Below, piece by piece: positions 40,956 through 49,517 of a stretch of 64,000 nt of DNA. The notes under the pieces were generated by a model. The model saw only the letters and a list, made by a program, of their open reading frames with translations. It had not been told where the DNA came from and did no database searches. The translations under genes and the position numbers were made by a program. This stretch comes from Maribacter litopenaei. Lineage in GTDB: Bacteria > Bacteroidota > Bacteroidia > Flavobacteriales > Flavobacteriaceae. The stretch is from the NCBI RefSeq assembly GCF_025244665.1, contig NZ_CP104205.1:3800533-3864532 (forward strand). Reading direction: 5' to 3'. Positions within the stretch are counted from its first letter, which is position 1, and each line of letters opens with the position of its first letter.

Positions 40956-42117
40956 TCAATCCAGTTTCTCCCAAGTTTCATTATGACTGGGAATTTTCGC
41001 ATTTAATATCTCTCCATTGGAATTAGTTGAGAAATCCACATAAATAGTCGTTCCTTTTATGTAAAATCGAGTTTCTGACTCGGATAAAGAGAAAAGGTTT
41101 GACCATTAGTTTTGAATTGTAAGGCACCATTCTCAATGAACATTTTAGATATCCTATTCGCCCCTACTAACTTGTAATCACTACAATATTTTTTTAATTC
41201 ACTCTCGCTTAGGCTAAGAAATTCTTTATCTTCAAAAGTGATAACAGACCTTGTTTTTAAATTATATTCATCACCAGATTTTAAGGTGTAAAACTCTCTG
41301 CTACCTTTTGGTAATTCATAAATAGTGTCTCTTTCCTTCGACCAACGTGTTCCATCGTAGATAACAACATAGCTTTCCCCCAAAACTTCAAATGTATCCC
41401 CTTGAACAATTATTCCGGTATCCTCATCTATTCCTATACCCAATAATTCCGCCTGTTATCTAAGATTTCAAACATATCGAACTGTCTGTTTCTTTTTAGT
41501 AGATGTTGGTCAATAGCCACGTTCTTAATAAAACCCAAGCCCACTTCATGGTCTCCCATCATTTTTGTATTTCCATTAGAGTCTCCCCTTGCCAAATACG
41601 AACCTTGTATTGTGGCGCCAGCAGAGCCACCTGCGATTACTCCGCCTCTATCCAAGAGATTTAAAAATTCCGTATGTGCTTTTGTGTTTAAATAGGAGTC
41701 TGCATGTCGCCATTGTCTTCCCCCGCTGAAAATAACCCCCTGGGCATTTTTAATCGGTTCAACGAATTCGTCTGTATTGGCCTCCCGTGGATCTCTTGTA
41801 TGTAATACAGTTACATTGTTAAAACCAGACTCAACAAATCTCTGTCTGTAATTTCTTAAAAACTCCTCCGAGAGGACTTCAGAAGAGACCGCTGTTGGAA
41901 TAACGACTATTGGTGCATCCGCTCCGCCAATGCTTTCCATGAATTTATCTTGAAAAATCCCATGAATCCAATCACCGGTAATAATTAATGTGCCTTTTTC
42001 TGGGCCAATAGTTTGATCAGTATTTAAGTTAATAGGTTGTTGGCCATAGACATTATGAACAATGAATATTGACATTGTAAGGACAAAACATATAAATGCT
42101 AATTGGATTTTTCCCAT
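40956..42117 (-). CDS. Secreted cyanophycinase-like S51 peptidase, two frameshifts
   Basis: S51 peptidases such as cyanophycinase release dipeptides, and some process peptides at a C-terminal acidic residue. This one has a signal peptide (MGKIQLAFICFVLTMSIFIV). The core has GTLIITGDW, IVVIPTAVS, GVIFSGGRQW and the catalytic Ser in AGGSAGATIQGS. The ending of the core is in a second frame (LLGIGIDEDTGIIVQGDTFE), after one lost base near 41450. A second lost base near 41085 brings in a C-terminal module (SETRFYIKGTTIYVDFSTNS) that ends at a TGA at 40956-40958, beyond the raw frame stop at 41057. Repair gives 387 residues. The substrate is unknown. Confidence 0.8.
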
Positions 42118-42217
42118 AAGTTCTATGTCTTGCCTAATAAGGCGCAACGAAATCGGGCTCTGTTAATGGTTGATTGGTTTAAATTTAGCGAAAATGCAGC
42201 AATGAATTATAGCCGGT

Positions 42218-42227
42218 GTTGTGCACA
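42218..42227. repeat. Left terminal repeat of cassette-like unit 1
   Basis: GTTGTGCACA here matches TGTGCACAAC at 42645-42654 as a perfect 10-bp inverted repeat around ORF 42232-42624. It lies 4 bases past the stop codon. The core TTGTGCACA is also a direct repeat because the motif is nearly palindromic. Confidence 0.65.
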
Positions 42228-42231
42228 GTAT

Positions 42232-42624
42232 TTATTCCTCAACTTTATAGTATTCTTGTTCAGCTCCATCTTTTCTTGTAATTATTAGTTTATTGGAATT
42301 CAGATATTTTATTCCCGTATAGGTTTTTAGCCCTCCGAAATCGTGTTCAATCTCAAATCCCTTTTTGGTTTTTAATATTTTTATATCAGGTTGTTCTGTT
42401 TCAGATTTTTCTATTCTCCCATATTTTCTCACAATAAAGACTTTGAATTTTCCAATTCCATTATTTAATTCAAAACGATATTCTAAATCAGGTTCAGAGT
42501 CTATCTTTTTCCAATTTCCGTTTAGATACGTTTCAACTTCTAGGATTGTTTCACAACATTTTAATTCCTGTGCAAATAGAGTTATTGGTAAAAAAGTCAA
42601 AATTAGAATCAGAATTTTTCTCAT
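42232..42624 (-). CDS. Signal-peptide protein of unknown function in cassette-like unit 1
   Basis: This 130-residue product has a signal peptide (MRKILILILTFLPITLFAQE) and a mature domain with a Cys pair (LKCCETILEVETYLNGNW), suggesting a small beta-rich secreted protein. An in-frame ATG at 42642 and a GTG at 42651 give longer forms; the ATG at 42624 gives the cleanest signal peptide. No family is recognised. The gene is bounded by a 10-bp inverted repeat and is AT-rich compared with its neighbours, so a different origin is possible. Confidence 0.6.
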   Translation of the reverse strand: MRKILILILTFLPITLFAQELKCCETILEVETYLNGNWKKIDSEPDLEYRFELNNGIGKFKVFIVRKYGRIEKSETEQPDIKILKTKKGFEIEHDFGGLKTYTGIKYLNSNKLIITRKDGAEQEYYKVEE

Positions 42625-42644
42625 AGTAACGATTTTTCTCATAT

Positions 42645-42654
42645 TGTGCACAAC
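42645..42654. repeat. Right terminal repeat of cassette-like unit 1
   Basis: TGTGCACAAC, the inverse copy of the motif at 42218-42227. It lies about 20 bases upstream of the unit 1 start codon on the minus strand. Confidence 0.65.
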
Positions 42655-42660
42655 GAGTTT

Positions 42661-42770
42661 GTATAACGCTAGTGGCGTTGTGTTGTCTTTATTTTAGGGA
42701 ATCTAATTTACACAATTTGTAAGAAACTAATTAAATTTAGTCAGCAATGTCTTTGCCATTAGTGTTATAC
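42661..42770. repeat. Inverted repeat in the spacer between cassette-like units
   Basis: GTATAACGCTAGTGGC (42661-42676) and GCCATTAGTGTTATAC (42755-42770) are complementary at 14 of 16 positions across a 78-base AT-rich loop. The spacer could fold into a long hairpin like a recombination site. Confidence 0.6.
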
Positions 42771-42773
42771 GTT

Positions 42774-42783
42774 GTTAGCAGTT
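42774..42783. repeat. Left terminal repeat of cassette-like unit 2
   Basis: GTTAGCAGTT pairs perfectly with AACTGCTAAC at 43349-43358. It lies 4 bases past the unit 2 stop codon, the same distance as in unit 1, but its sequence differs from the unit 1 repeat. Confidence 0.65.
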
Positions 42784-42787
42784 GTTT

Positions 42788-43330
42788 TTATATTGTATTA
42801 TATATTTCAAATGTTTCATTAAAATTCAGTTTTACGTCTTTATAGTCAGAAACTCCAAGTCCTGTTGACGAGCCTTCGAAAATAGTTATCTTCAGATCTT
42901 CACAATTAAATCGAATAAAGTTGAAGTATTGTTTTTGTCCGTAAATTTTAGTTCCGTTGATATCGAATTCATCTTTATCAACTCCAAATTCAATAAAATC
43001 AATTTTTTTTGATAAAAGTTTTCCGAGTGTTTCGTCCATTTTTGTTTCATAGACTTGCCATAAATCTGGTTCATTCGGAAAATTGTATTCTTTCAATTTG
43101 TTTTCAAGTAATGAACTTTCACGCAAGTTTATTTTTAAATGGCTACCATCAAAGTCGCCTTCAATTTCTAAATATTCATCAAATTCGGAGAATGTTATTA
43201 AAAATAGCCAAGGTAAATATTCGTCATTATGCCTGTCATCGTTATAATCTACTTGATATATTTTGTCAATTCTTTTTCCGTTAAGTTTACCTAACCAATT
43301 CCCTGTTTTGCCATTTAATTGAAAATTCAT
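42788..43330 (-). CDS. Hypothetical protein in cassette-like unit 2
   Basis: This 180-residue cytoplasmic protein has no signal peptide. It is acidic and beta-rich (GKRIDKIYQVDYNDDRHNDE, DEYLEIEGDFDGSHLKINL, CEDLKITIFEGSSTGLGVSD) and shows no catalytic motif. I do not recognise the family; the style is that of immunity-like or orphan proteins. It is very AT-rich, unlike brnQ next to it. It is undamaged and bounded by a 10-bp inverted repeat. Confidence 0.65.
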   Translation of the reverse strand: MNFQLNGKTGNWLGKLNGKRIDKIYQVDYNDDRHNDEYLPWLFLITFSEFDEYLEIEGDFDGSHLKINLRESSLLENKLKEYNFPNEPDLWQVYETKMDETLGKLLSKKIDFIEFGVDKDEFDINGTKIYGQKQYFNFIRFNCEDLKITIFEGSSTGLGVSDYKDVKLNFNETFEIYNTI

Positions 43331-43348
43331 TTAGTGATGTTCTTAAAT

Positions 43349-43358
43349 AACTGCTAAC
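43349..43358. repeat. Right terminal repeat of cassette-like unit 2
   Basis: AACTGCTAAC, the inverse copy of 42774-42783. It lies about 18 bases upstream of the unit 2 ATG on the minus strand, similar to the geometry of unit 1. Confidence 0.65.
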
Positions 43359-43364
43359 GTACGA

Positions 43365-43388
43365 GTATAGATCATTAATGATCTATAC
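43365..43388. repeat. 24-bp perfect palindrome
   Basis: GTATAGATCATT followed by AATGATCTATAC is a perfect 24-bp palindrome with no loop. It lies just outside unit 2, on the brnQ side. Confidence 0.7.
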
Positions 43389-43424
43389 ATCTTTTATATG
43401 TGTAACTAAGATAGGTATTCCCGT

Positions 43425-44720
43425 TTACACTTTTTTCATTCCTCCCCAATGCATGAAAGTATTGCCAACAACAAAAGCCAGGATAGCCGGTAATACCCAT
43501 CCCATACTATAGATACTCAAAGGGATAAAGGCTTGTAATTCTTCCATAGCCTCGGAGAGGCCGATCGTACTAAGAAAATCAGGGATGCTAAAAAGAATGG
43601 TCGTCCATACCACTACCTTAAACACTTTGGACGAGGCATAGGTTTCCGGGAGGACATTCAGCAAAATCAACACCACGGTAATAGGGTAGATGATCATTAA
43701 TGCGGGCAAGGCCACGGCAATGATATATCCCACATTAAACTGCCCCATAAGGACCCCTAACAGACATCCAACAATGGCAGTGATGAGATAGGCCTTTGAG
43801 GAATCATTGAAACGGGAGCGTATAAAATCCGAGGTTCCCGTTACAATACCCACGGCCGTGGTAAAACAGGCCAGGGCAACGAGCATACTCAAGAATAGAT
43901 TGCCATAGGTGCCCAAGGCTTCGGTCGCCAATCCGGAGAGGAGTTCGGTTCGGGAAATGTCGGTATCAAAAAGGGAGTGACCAAGGCTCCGGAAAGAATG
44001 AGTCCCATATAGATAAGAAAGAGGGCCAGCCCTGCCAACCATCCCGCTTTGAGGATCAAGTCCTTTTTTTCTATATACGTTTTCTGCCGGTACCGTATAT
44101 TCACAGATACGATTATAACACCGCCCACAACCACCGCGCCAATGGCATCAAAGGTTTGGTAGCCTTCCAAAATTCCGCTGGTAAATGGACTTTCAAAGGT
44201 GGCTTCGGAAAGCTATATTCCAAGGCGAAGGTTATAACGCCTACTAGGGCAATTAGGATAAGAAGAATGGCAGGGGTGAGCAATTTTCCAACAACATCCA
44301 AAATCTTGGAACGGTTCATGACAAAAACGAACACCAACATAAAATACAGGATGCTGGTAAGCAGAGGTGAGCTATCAAAAAAAGGGGCAATGGCCATTTC
44401 ATGGGTAACGGAAGCCGTCCTGGGCGAGGGAAGGCCTATTGCAATGGCGTAGACCACTAAGGAGTAGCCCAAACTAAAGGCGGGCGACACCTTTTTCCCA
44501 AAATCGAAAATCGTACCCTGCAATTTGGCGTGTGCTAGAATGCCCAGCAATGGAATCAGCACAGCCGATGTGCAAAAACCTAGCGTTACCAACCACCATA
44601 AATCCCCCGATTTAAAACCCAACTGTGGTGGTAGAATCAAGTTTCCGGCACCAAAAAAAGGGAGAACAAGGCGAATGCCGTAACCCAAGTTTCCTTACTT
44701 CTGTACGCTGTTGGAATCAT
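43425..44720 (-). CDS. brnQ: Branched-chain amino acid transporter (BrnQ/LIVCS family), three frameshifts
   Basis: BrnQ imports Leu, Ile and Val with a cation. The N-terminus (MIPTAYRSKETWVTAFALFS) and the FGAGNLILPPQLGFKSGD motif are diagnostic. About 12 hydrophobic segments follow. One base is missing in a T run near 44655, one near 44209 (before EGYQTFDAIGAVVVGGVI) and one near 43984 (before LGHSLFDTDISRTELLSGL). Repair gives 432 residues. It lies next to the cassette-like units and on the same strand. Confidence 0.88.
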
Positions 44721-44968
44721 GGTGGGAAGATAGGTCAAAAACCGCAAACCCCTTGCCTAAAAAAATAAGACCTTGTTAAAACAAAAGTTGACCACATTTT
44801 TGGGCTACCTCACAACAAATTATGGTTCAGACGATTAAAATGTTATACATTGACAATAATTAGTGAAAACACCCCGTTTTCATAAGGCAACATAGAAAAC
44901 CAAATAACAAAACCAATAGTGTACCGATCCCCAAATCGTACCAATTTTGAACCTAAAAATCCTAAGGC

Positions 44969-45181
44969 ATGAAAAAACTTTTCTGCAGCATTTTTGGACA
45001 TCATTACGCAGTCTCCAAAAAGGTGACATCCCACATCAAGGAATACAAATGCGTTCACTGTAGCAAGGAGGTTACTACCGATGTTAGCGGTAACCTATCC
45101 ATATTAACTCCAGAACTACAGGATATCAACAGAACCTTGGAGCGTATTTACCAAAACAGACACAGCCAGCAAGTGGCGTAA
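44969..45181 (+). CDS. Small Cys/His-containing protein (DUF1660-like)
   Basis: This 70-residue protein has Cys and His residues spaced for zinc binding: KKLFCSIFGHHYAV at the start and KEYKCVHCSKEVTTDVSGNL in the middle. The final half (LTPELQDINRTLERIYQNRH) is helical. It resembles small flavobacterial proteins of the DUF1660 type. The upstream 248 bases (44721-44968) hold no other gene that I can support. Function is unknown; a single metal-binding domain is likely. Confidence 0.6.
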   Translation: MKKLFCSIFGHHYAVSKKVTSHIKEYKCVHCSKEVTTDVSGNLSILTPELQDINRTLERIYQNRHSQQVA

Positions 45182-45334
45182 AACCTGTCTTGCCAAAAAC
45201 AGCATTCGTTTAAGAAACGTTGGTTTCTTCAACGTTGAAAGTATTCCTGGAAATTAAGTAAGCATCTTTATTCTTACCTGTCGTATGCCCCACAACGGAT
45301 GAGGAAAGAATCGCGCTTTTTTTTCAGGATTTTT

Positions 45335-46384
45335 TTATTCTGTTTGGAATGAATTCCAACCCTGGGCCTTCAACGGAATCAGGGTTTCCGCCCTCGTGAC
45401 CAAATTAGCCCCTTGAGACTTGTCCGTCATATGCCCTATTACCGTTAGATTGGGGTTTCCCTTGATCTTTGGAAAATCCGCCTGGTCAATGGTAAATAAA
45501 AGTTCGTAATCCTCACCGCCGCTTAAGGCAATCATGGTACCGTCCATCTTAAATTCCTCACAGGTGGAAATGACGGTGGGATCTAAGGGTATTTTGTTTT
45601 CATAGAGGGCACATCCTACCTCACTGTTTTTGCAGAGGTGCAGAATTTCCGAGGAAAGGCCATCGCTGATGTCGATCATGGAGGTCGGTTTCACTTTTAA
45701 TTTGGCAAGTAGTTCCACGATATCTTTCCGTGCTTCCGGTTTCAATTGGCGTTCCACGATGTAGGCATAGGGTTCCAGATCCGGTTGATTGTTGGGATTT
45801 ACCTTAAATACCTCTTTTTCGCGCTCCAAGACCTGCAACCCCATATAGGCACCGCCAAGGTCTCCGGTAACGACCAACAAGTCATTTTCCTTGGCACCTG
45901 AGCGGTAGGCAAGGTTTTCTTCCGAAGCCTCACCAAGAGCTGTAACACTGATCAACATTCCGGTTTTGGAGGAGGTAGTGTCTCCTCCGATCATATCAAC
46001 ACCATACGTAGTGCAGGCCAATTGTATACCGGCGTACAATTCTTCCAAAGCTTCTAATGGAAATCTATTGGATACGGCAATGGATACGGTAATCTGTGTG
46101 GCCATGGCGTTCATGGCATAGATATCGGAAAGGTTTACCATTACCGCCTTATATCCCAAGTGTTTCAAGGGCATGTAACTAAGGTCAAAATGAACACCTT
46201 CCACTAATAAGTCCGTAGAAAGCACGGTTTTCTTTTTCTTGAAATCCAATACGGCGGCATCGTCACCTATTCCCTTTATCGTTGTGGGCTGTTTTGTGGT
46301 AAAATGTTGGGTGAGATGTTCAATGAGGCCAAACTCGCCCAATGTTTCCAAGGAGGTCCTTTCTTTGTTCTTGTCTTCTAGCAT
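45335..46384 (-). CDS. thiL: Thiamine-monophosphate kinase
   Basis: ThiL phosphorylates thiamine monophosphate to thiamine diphosphate with ATP. The 349-residue chain has the AIR-synthase-like fold with KGIGDDAAVLD, STDLLVEGVHF, GGDTTSSKTG and MIDISDGLSSE, all the Mg-ATP binding motifs in order. It is intact. It is divergent from the choice-of-anchor B gene, with 61 bases between their starts. Other thiamine genes are not in the window. Confidence 0.93.
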   Translation of the reverse strand: MLEDKNKERTSLETLGEFGLIEHLTQHFTTKQPTTIKGIGDDAAVLDFKKKKTVLSTDLLVEGVHFDLSYMPLKHLGYKAVMVNLSDIYAMNAMATQITVSIAVSNRFPLEALEELYAGIQLACTTYGVDMIGGDTTSSKTGMLISVTALGEASEENLAYRSGAKENDLLVVTGDLGGAYMGLQVLEREKEVFKVNPNNQPDLEPYAYIVERQLKPEARKDIVELLAKLKVKPTSMIDISDGLSSEILHLCKNSEVGCALYENKIPLDPTVISTCEEFKMDGTMIALSGGEDYELLFTIDQADFPKIKGNPNLTVIGHMTDKSQGANLVTRAETLIPLKAQGWNSFQTE

Positions 46385-46445
46385 CTTGCAAAAGTAAACA
46401 GGATATTTTATATCGTATATTTACCCTTGGGATAATTTTACTTTG

Positions 46446-47675
46446 ATGAGGCCTACACGTGTATTTATAATGCTCTTACTCATTTGGGGATGTTCCAAGA
46501 GTGATGACAACCCTAATGACGGACAGGGCAATACCCAGCAACCGATTGATACATCCTTTGTGCCTTGCGAAAATGGATTTGCAGGGGAATACCCTTGTAA
46601 TGGATACGATTTGTTGGGCCATTTTGACCTATCGGAATTTGGTGCGCAATCCGCCAACGATATTTGGGGCTGGACAGATACTTCCACGGGAAAGGAATAT
46701 GCCATCATGGGCCTGGACAACGGAACTGTCTTTATCGATATTACCGATACTGAAAATCTGATATACTTAGGGAAATTGCCCACGGCAACCACTTCCAGCT
46801 CTTGGAGAGATATTAAAGTAATGGGAGACTACGCCTACATTGTGGCAGAAGCCATGGATCATGGCGTACAGATATTCGACTTAACTAAATTACGTGCTCC
46901 TGAAAACATACCGGAGGTATTTGAGGCGGACGGGCGTTATACTGGTATTGGAAATGCGCATAATATCGTCATCAATGAAAATTCAGGTTTTGCCTACCCT
47001 GTAGGTACGGATAGAAATGATGCTTTTAATGGAGGGGTTCATTTTTTGGACCTTACCAATCCAACGGCACCAACGGCCGCCGGAGGTTGGGGAATGAATG
47101 GATATACCCATGATGCGCAAGTGGTTACGTATACTGGACCTGATGCCGATTATTCAGGGGCTGAACTATTTGTAGGGGCCAACGAGACCCAAGTGGTTTT
47201 GGTGGATATAACCGACAAAAATAACCCTGTTGAGGTTGCAACACTTCCCTATCCCAATATTGGGTACACCCATCAAGGTTGGTTTACGGAAGACCATCGA
47301 TATTTTATTTTGGGCGATGAGTTGGATGAGATCAATTCGGCTTCAGGTCAAGGACCTTGATTTTCGACATGTCAGACCTTGACAATCCCGTTTTGTTTGA
47401 CACCTATTTGGGGCCAACGAGTGCCATAGATCATAATGGATATGTATTAGGGAACGAATTTTTCTTGGCGAATTATACCGCAGGAATGAGGGTTCTGGAT
47501 ATTTCGGGCATTGATGCCAAAAACATATCGGAAACCGGTTTTTTCGATACCTATCCTGTAGATGACAACACTAAATTCGACGGAGTCTCGGAGTGTATAT
47601 CCCTATTTTGATAGTGGCAAGATTGTGGTGAGCGACATCAGCAATGGCTTTTTTGTACTCAAAAAATCCGAATAA
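46446..47675 (+). CDS. Choice-of-anchor B/LVIVD-repeat lipoprotein, two frameshifts
   Basis: This surface protein of about 409 residues has a lipoprotein signal (LLLIWGC, Cys16). Its propeller-like repeats read as IFIDITDTENLIYLGKLPTA-type units (here VFIDITDTENLIYLGKLP, VQIFDLTKLRAPENIPEVFE, VHFLDLTNPTAPTAAGGW, VVLVDITDKNNPVEVATLPY), the choice-of-anchor B pattern. One base is missing near 47337 (INFGFRSRTLIFDMSD) and one is extra near 47590 (DGVWSVYPYFDSGKIVVSD). The start is the ATG at 46446. The next gene begins 3 bases after its stop, so both lipoproteins are co-transcribed. Ligand unknown. Confidence 0.8.
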
Positions 47676-47678
47676 TAT

Positions 47679-49023
47679 ATGTGTAGGCATAGCTGGTTCA
47701 TACTCGCCCTATTCATTTTTTCATGTTCTACGGATTTGGAGAACAACCAATCTAATCTTCTAAATAGTGATTTTAAAGGTACCGTGGAATGGATCAAGAA
47801 TTTTGGGGGTAGTGGGGAAGATACGGGCCAAGCCATCATACAGACTTTAGATGGTGGATATGCCATACTTGGCTTTTCCAATAGTGTGGATGGTGATATT
47901 ACAGATAAGGAATTAGAAGTCCATGACTATTGGCTCTTGAAATTAGATGCCGATGGAAACCTACAATGGAACAAAACCTACGGGGGTTCCAAAGATGACC
48001 GGGGCCAAAGTTTGGTACAGACATTTGATGGAGGCTATGCCCTTACGGGATATGCCATGAGCGATGATGGGGATGGATCCGTGAACAATGGTTTTCATGA
48101 CAATTGGCTCTTGAAATTGAATGCATCAGGAGACATAGAATGGGAAAAGAGCTTCGGGTTTTCCTGGTCATGACCATTCATACGATATTCTACAAACAAC
48201 GGATGGTGGTTTCTTTTTTACCGGTTTTTTGGATATTACCTCGGCTAGGGCGGATGGAAATACGGAAAAATTCAACTCGTTAACACGTCATGGCGTCGGG
48301 GAATTCGGGGTACCAAAATAGATGCCCAGGGTGAGCTTCTGTGGAGAGGTTATTTTGGGGGAAGTAACAACGATAGATCCCATGCCGTGGTGCCGTCTAA
48401 TGATGGTGGATATGTGATGGCGGGTTTTTCGGAAAGTGATGATTTTGATATTAGTAATACGCAAGGAAGCTATGATTTTTGGCTTGTAAAAGTGGATGCA
48501 GCGGGCAACTTTGTCCGGGAACGTTCTTTTGGGGGAACAGGTATAGAAATTTCCTATGATATTGCCAATACCTTGGATGGCGGCTATGTAGTTGCTGGGA
48601 ATACGTTCAGTGGCGATGGTGACATTTCTCAAAGCAAGGGAGAGTCGGATTTCACGGTTGATCAAGGTGGATGCAAACGGTAATCTGGTATGGGAGCGAA
48701 CCTTTGGGGGCAGTCAGTTCGATGCTGCCCAGGCCGTCGTTAGCAGTAGAGACGGCGGTTATTATGTGGTAGGGAATTCCAAAAGTTCAGACCAGGATGT
48801 CACCGATAACACCGGTGAAAACGATATTTGGCTCTTAAAAACCGATGCAAATGGAAATCTTATATGGCAACAAACCTTTGGCGGGTCGGACATTGATTTT
48901 GGCTACGATGTGGTAGAAAGCGCGGATGGAAGCGTAGTCATTATCGGAGAAAGCATCAGTCCGGATTTTCCTGAAATATCTCCTAAAGGGAAGTCTGATT
49001 TAGTGGTGATTAAATTGCGTTAG
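47679..49023 (+). CDS. Repeat lipoprotein with about eight DGGY-type repeats, three frameshifts
   Basis: This protein of about 447 residues has a lipoprotein signal (FIFSC) and repeats of roughly 50-60 residues. Each repeat reads W-x3-FGGS-x2-D, then DGGY, and ends D-x-WLLK-x-D-x2-G; examples are TLDGGYAILGFSNSVDGDIT and SRDGGYYVVGNSKSSDQDVT. It is probably a beta-propeller on the cell surface. Frames shift near 48159 (+1), 48306 (-1) and 48654 (+1). The repeats keep their pattern across the breaks. It shares a unit with the preceding lipoprotein. Function unknown, adhesion or ligand binding is a guess. Confidence 0.75.
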
Positions 49024-49087
49024 GGCAAAGTCCCGTACACATAGAAAACCCCTATACTTTAATACGTTATAATAATGTTAGATCCTA

Positions 49088-49117
49088 TTGGAAATAGGTG
49101 TCAATGAAGTATATTTG
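49088..49117 (+). promoter_or_regulatory. Predicted promoter of the suf locus
   Basis: TTG (49088-49090), 19 bases, then TATATTTG (49110-49117) fits the Bacteroidota consensus TTG-N17-23-TANNTTTG exactly. It lies 31 bases before the sufA start. Confidence 0.65.
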
Positions 49118-49148
49118 TAAACTATTTATAATTAATCCATTTTAAGAT

Positions 49149-49478
49149 ATGATACAAGTATCGGAAACGGCAAAAAAGAAGGTGATTACCCTTATGGAAG
49201 AGGAAGGGTTTGACGCTTCAAAGGATTATGTGCGGGTGGGTGTTAAAAGTGGCGGCTGCAGTGGATTATCTTATGAGCTGAACTTTGATAACAAAATGGA
49301 GGAAACGGATAAAATTTTTGAGGATAACAATGTCCGTATTGTTGTGGACAAGAAGAGCTTTCTATATTTGGTGGGTACCACCTTGGAATATTCCGGGGGC
49401 TTGAACGGTAAAGGTTTTGTCTTCAATAATCCCAATGCACAGAGAACCTGTGGCTGTGGCGAAAGTTTTTCATTATAA
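49149..49478 (+). CDS. sufA: A-type iron-sulfur carrier (HesB/IscA/SufA family)
   Basis: This 109-residue protein carries Fe-S clusters from the SufBCD scaffold to target proteins. The three conserved cysteines are Cys in SGGCSGLSY and the pair in TCGCGESFSL. It starts the suf gene series, 31 bases after a consensus promoter and 39 bases before sufB. It is intact. Confidence 0.93.
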   Translation: MIQVSETAKKKVITLMEEEGFDASKDYVRVGVKSGGCSGLSYELNFDNKMEETDKIFEDNNVRIVVDKKSFLYLVGTTLEYSGGLNGKGFVFNNPNAQRTCGCGESFSL

Positions 49479-49517
49479 TCGATAATTGCAGGATTGCAAC
49501 TATTCAACTGAGAGTTT

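Noticed and set aside
42232..43358. Classic integron cassettes
   Set aside because: The terminal repeats do not fit GTTRRRY/RYYYAAC and no integrase is present, so only cassette-like is claimed.
44843..45058. Minus-strand ORF antisense to the small Cys/His protein
   Set aside because: It overlaps 44969-45181 and the encoded sequence looks random.
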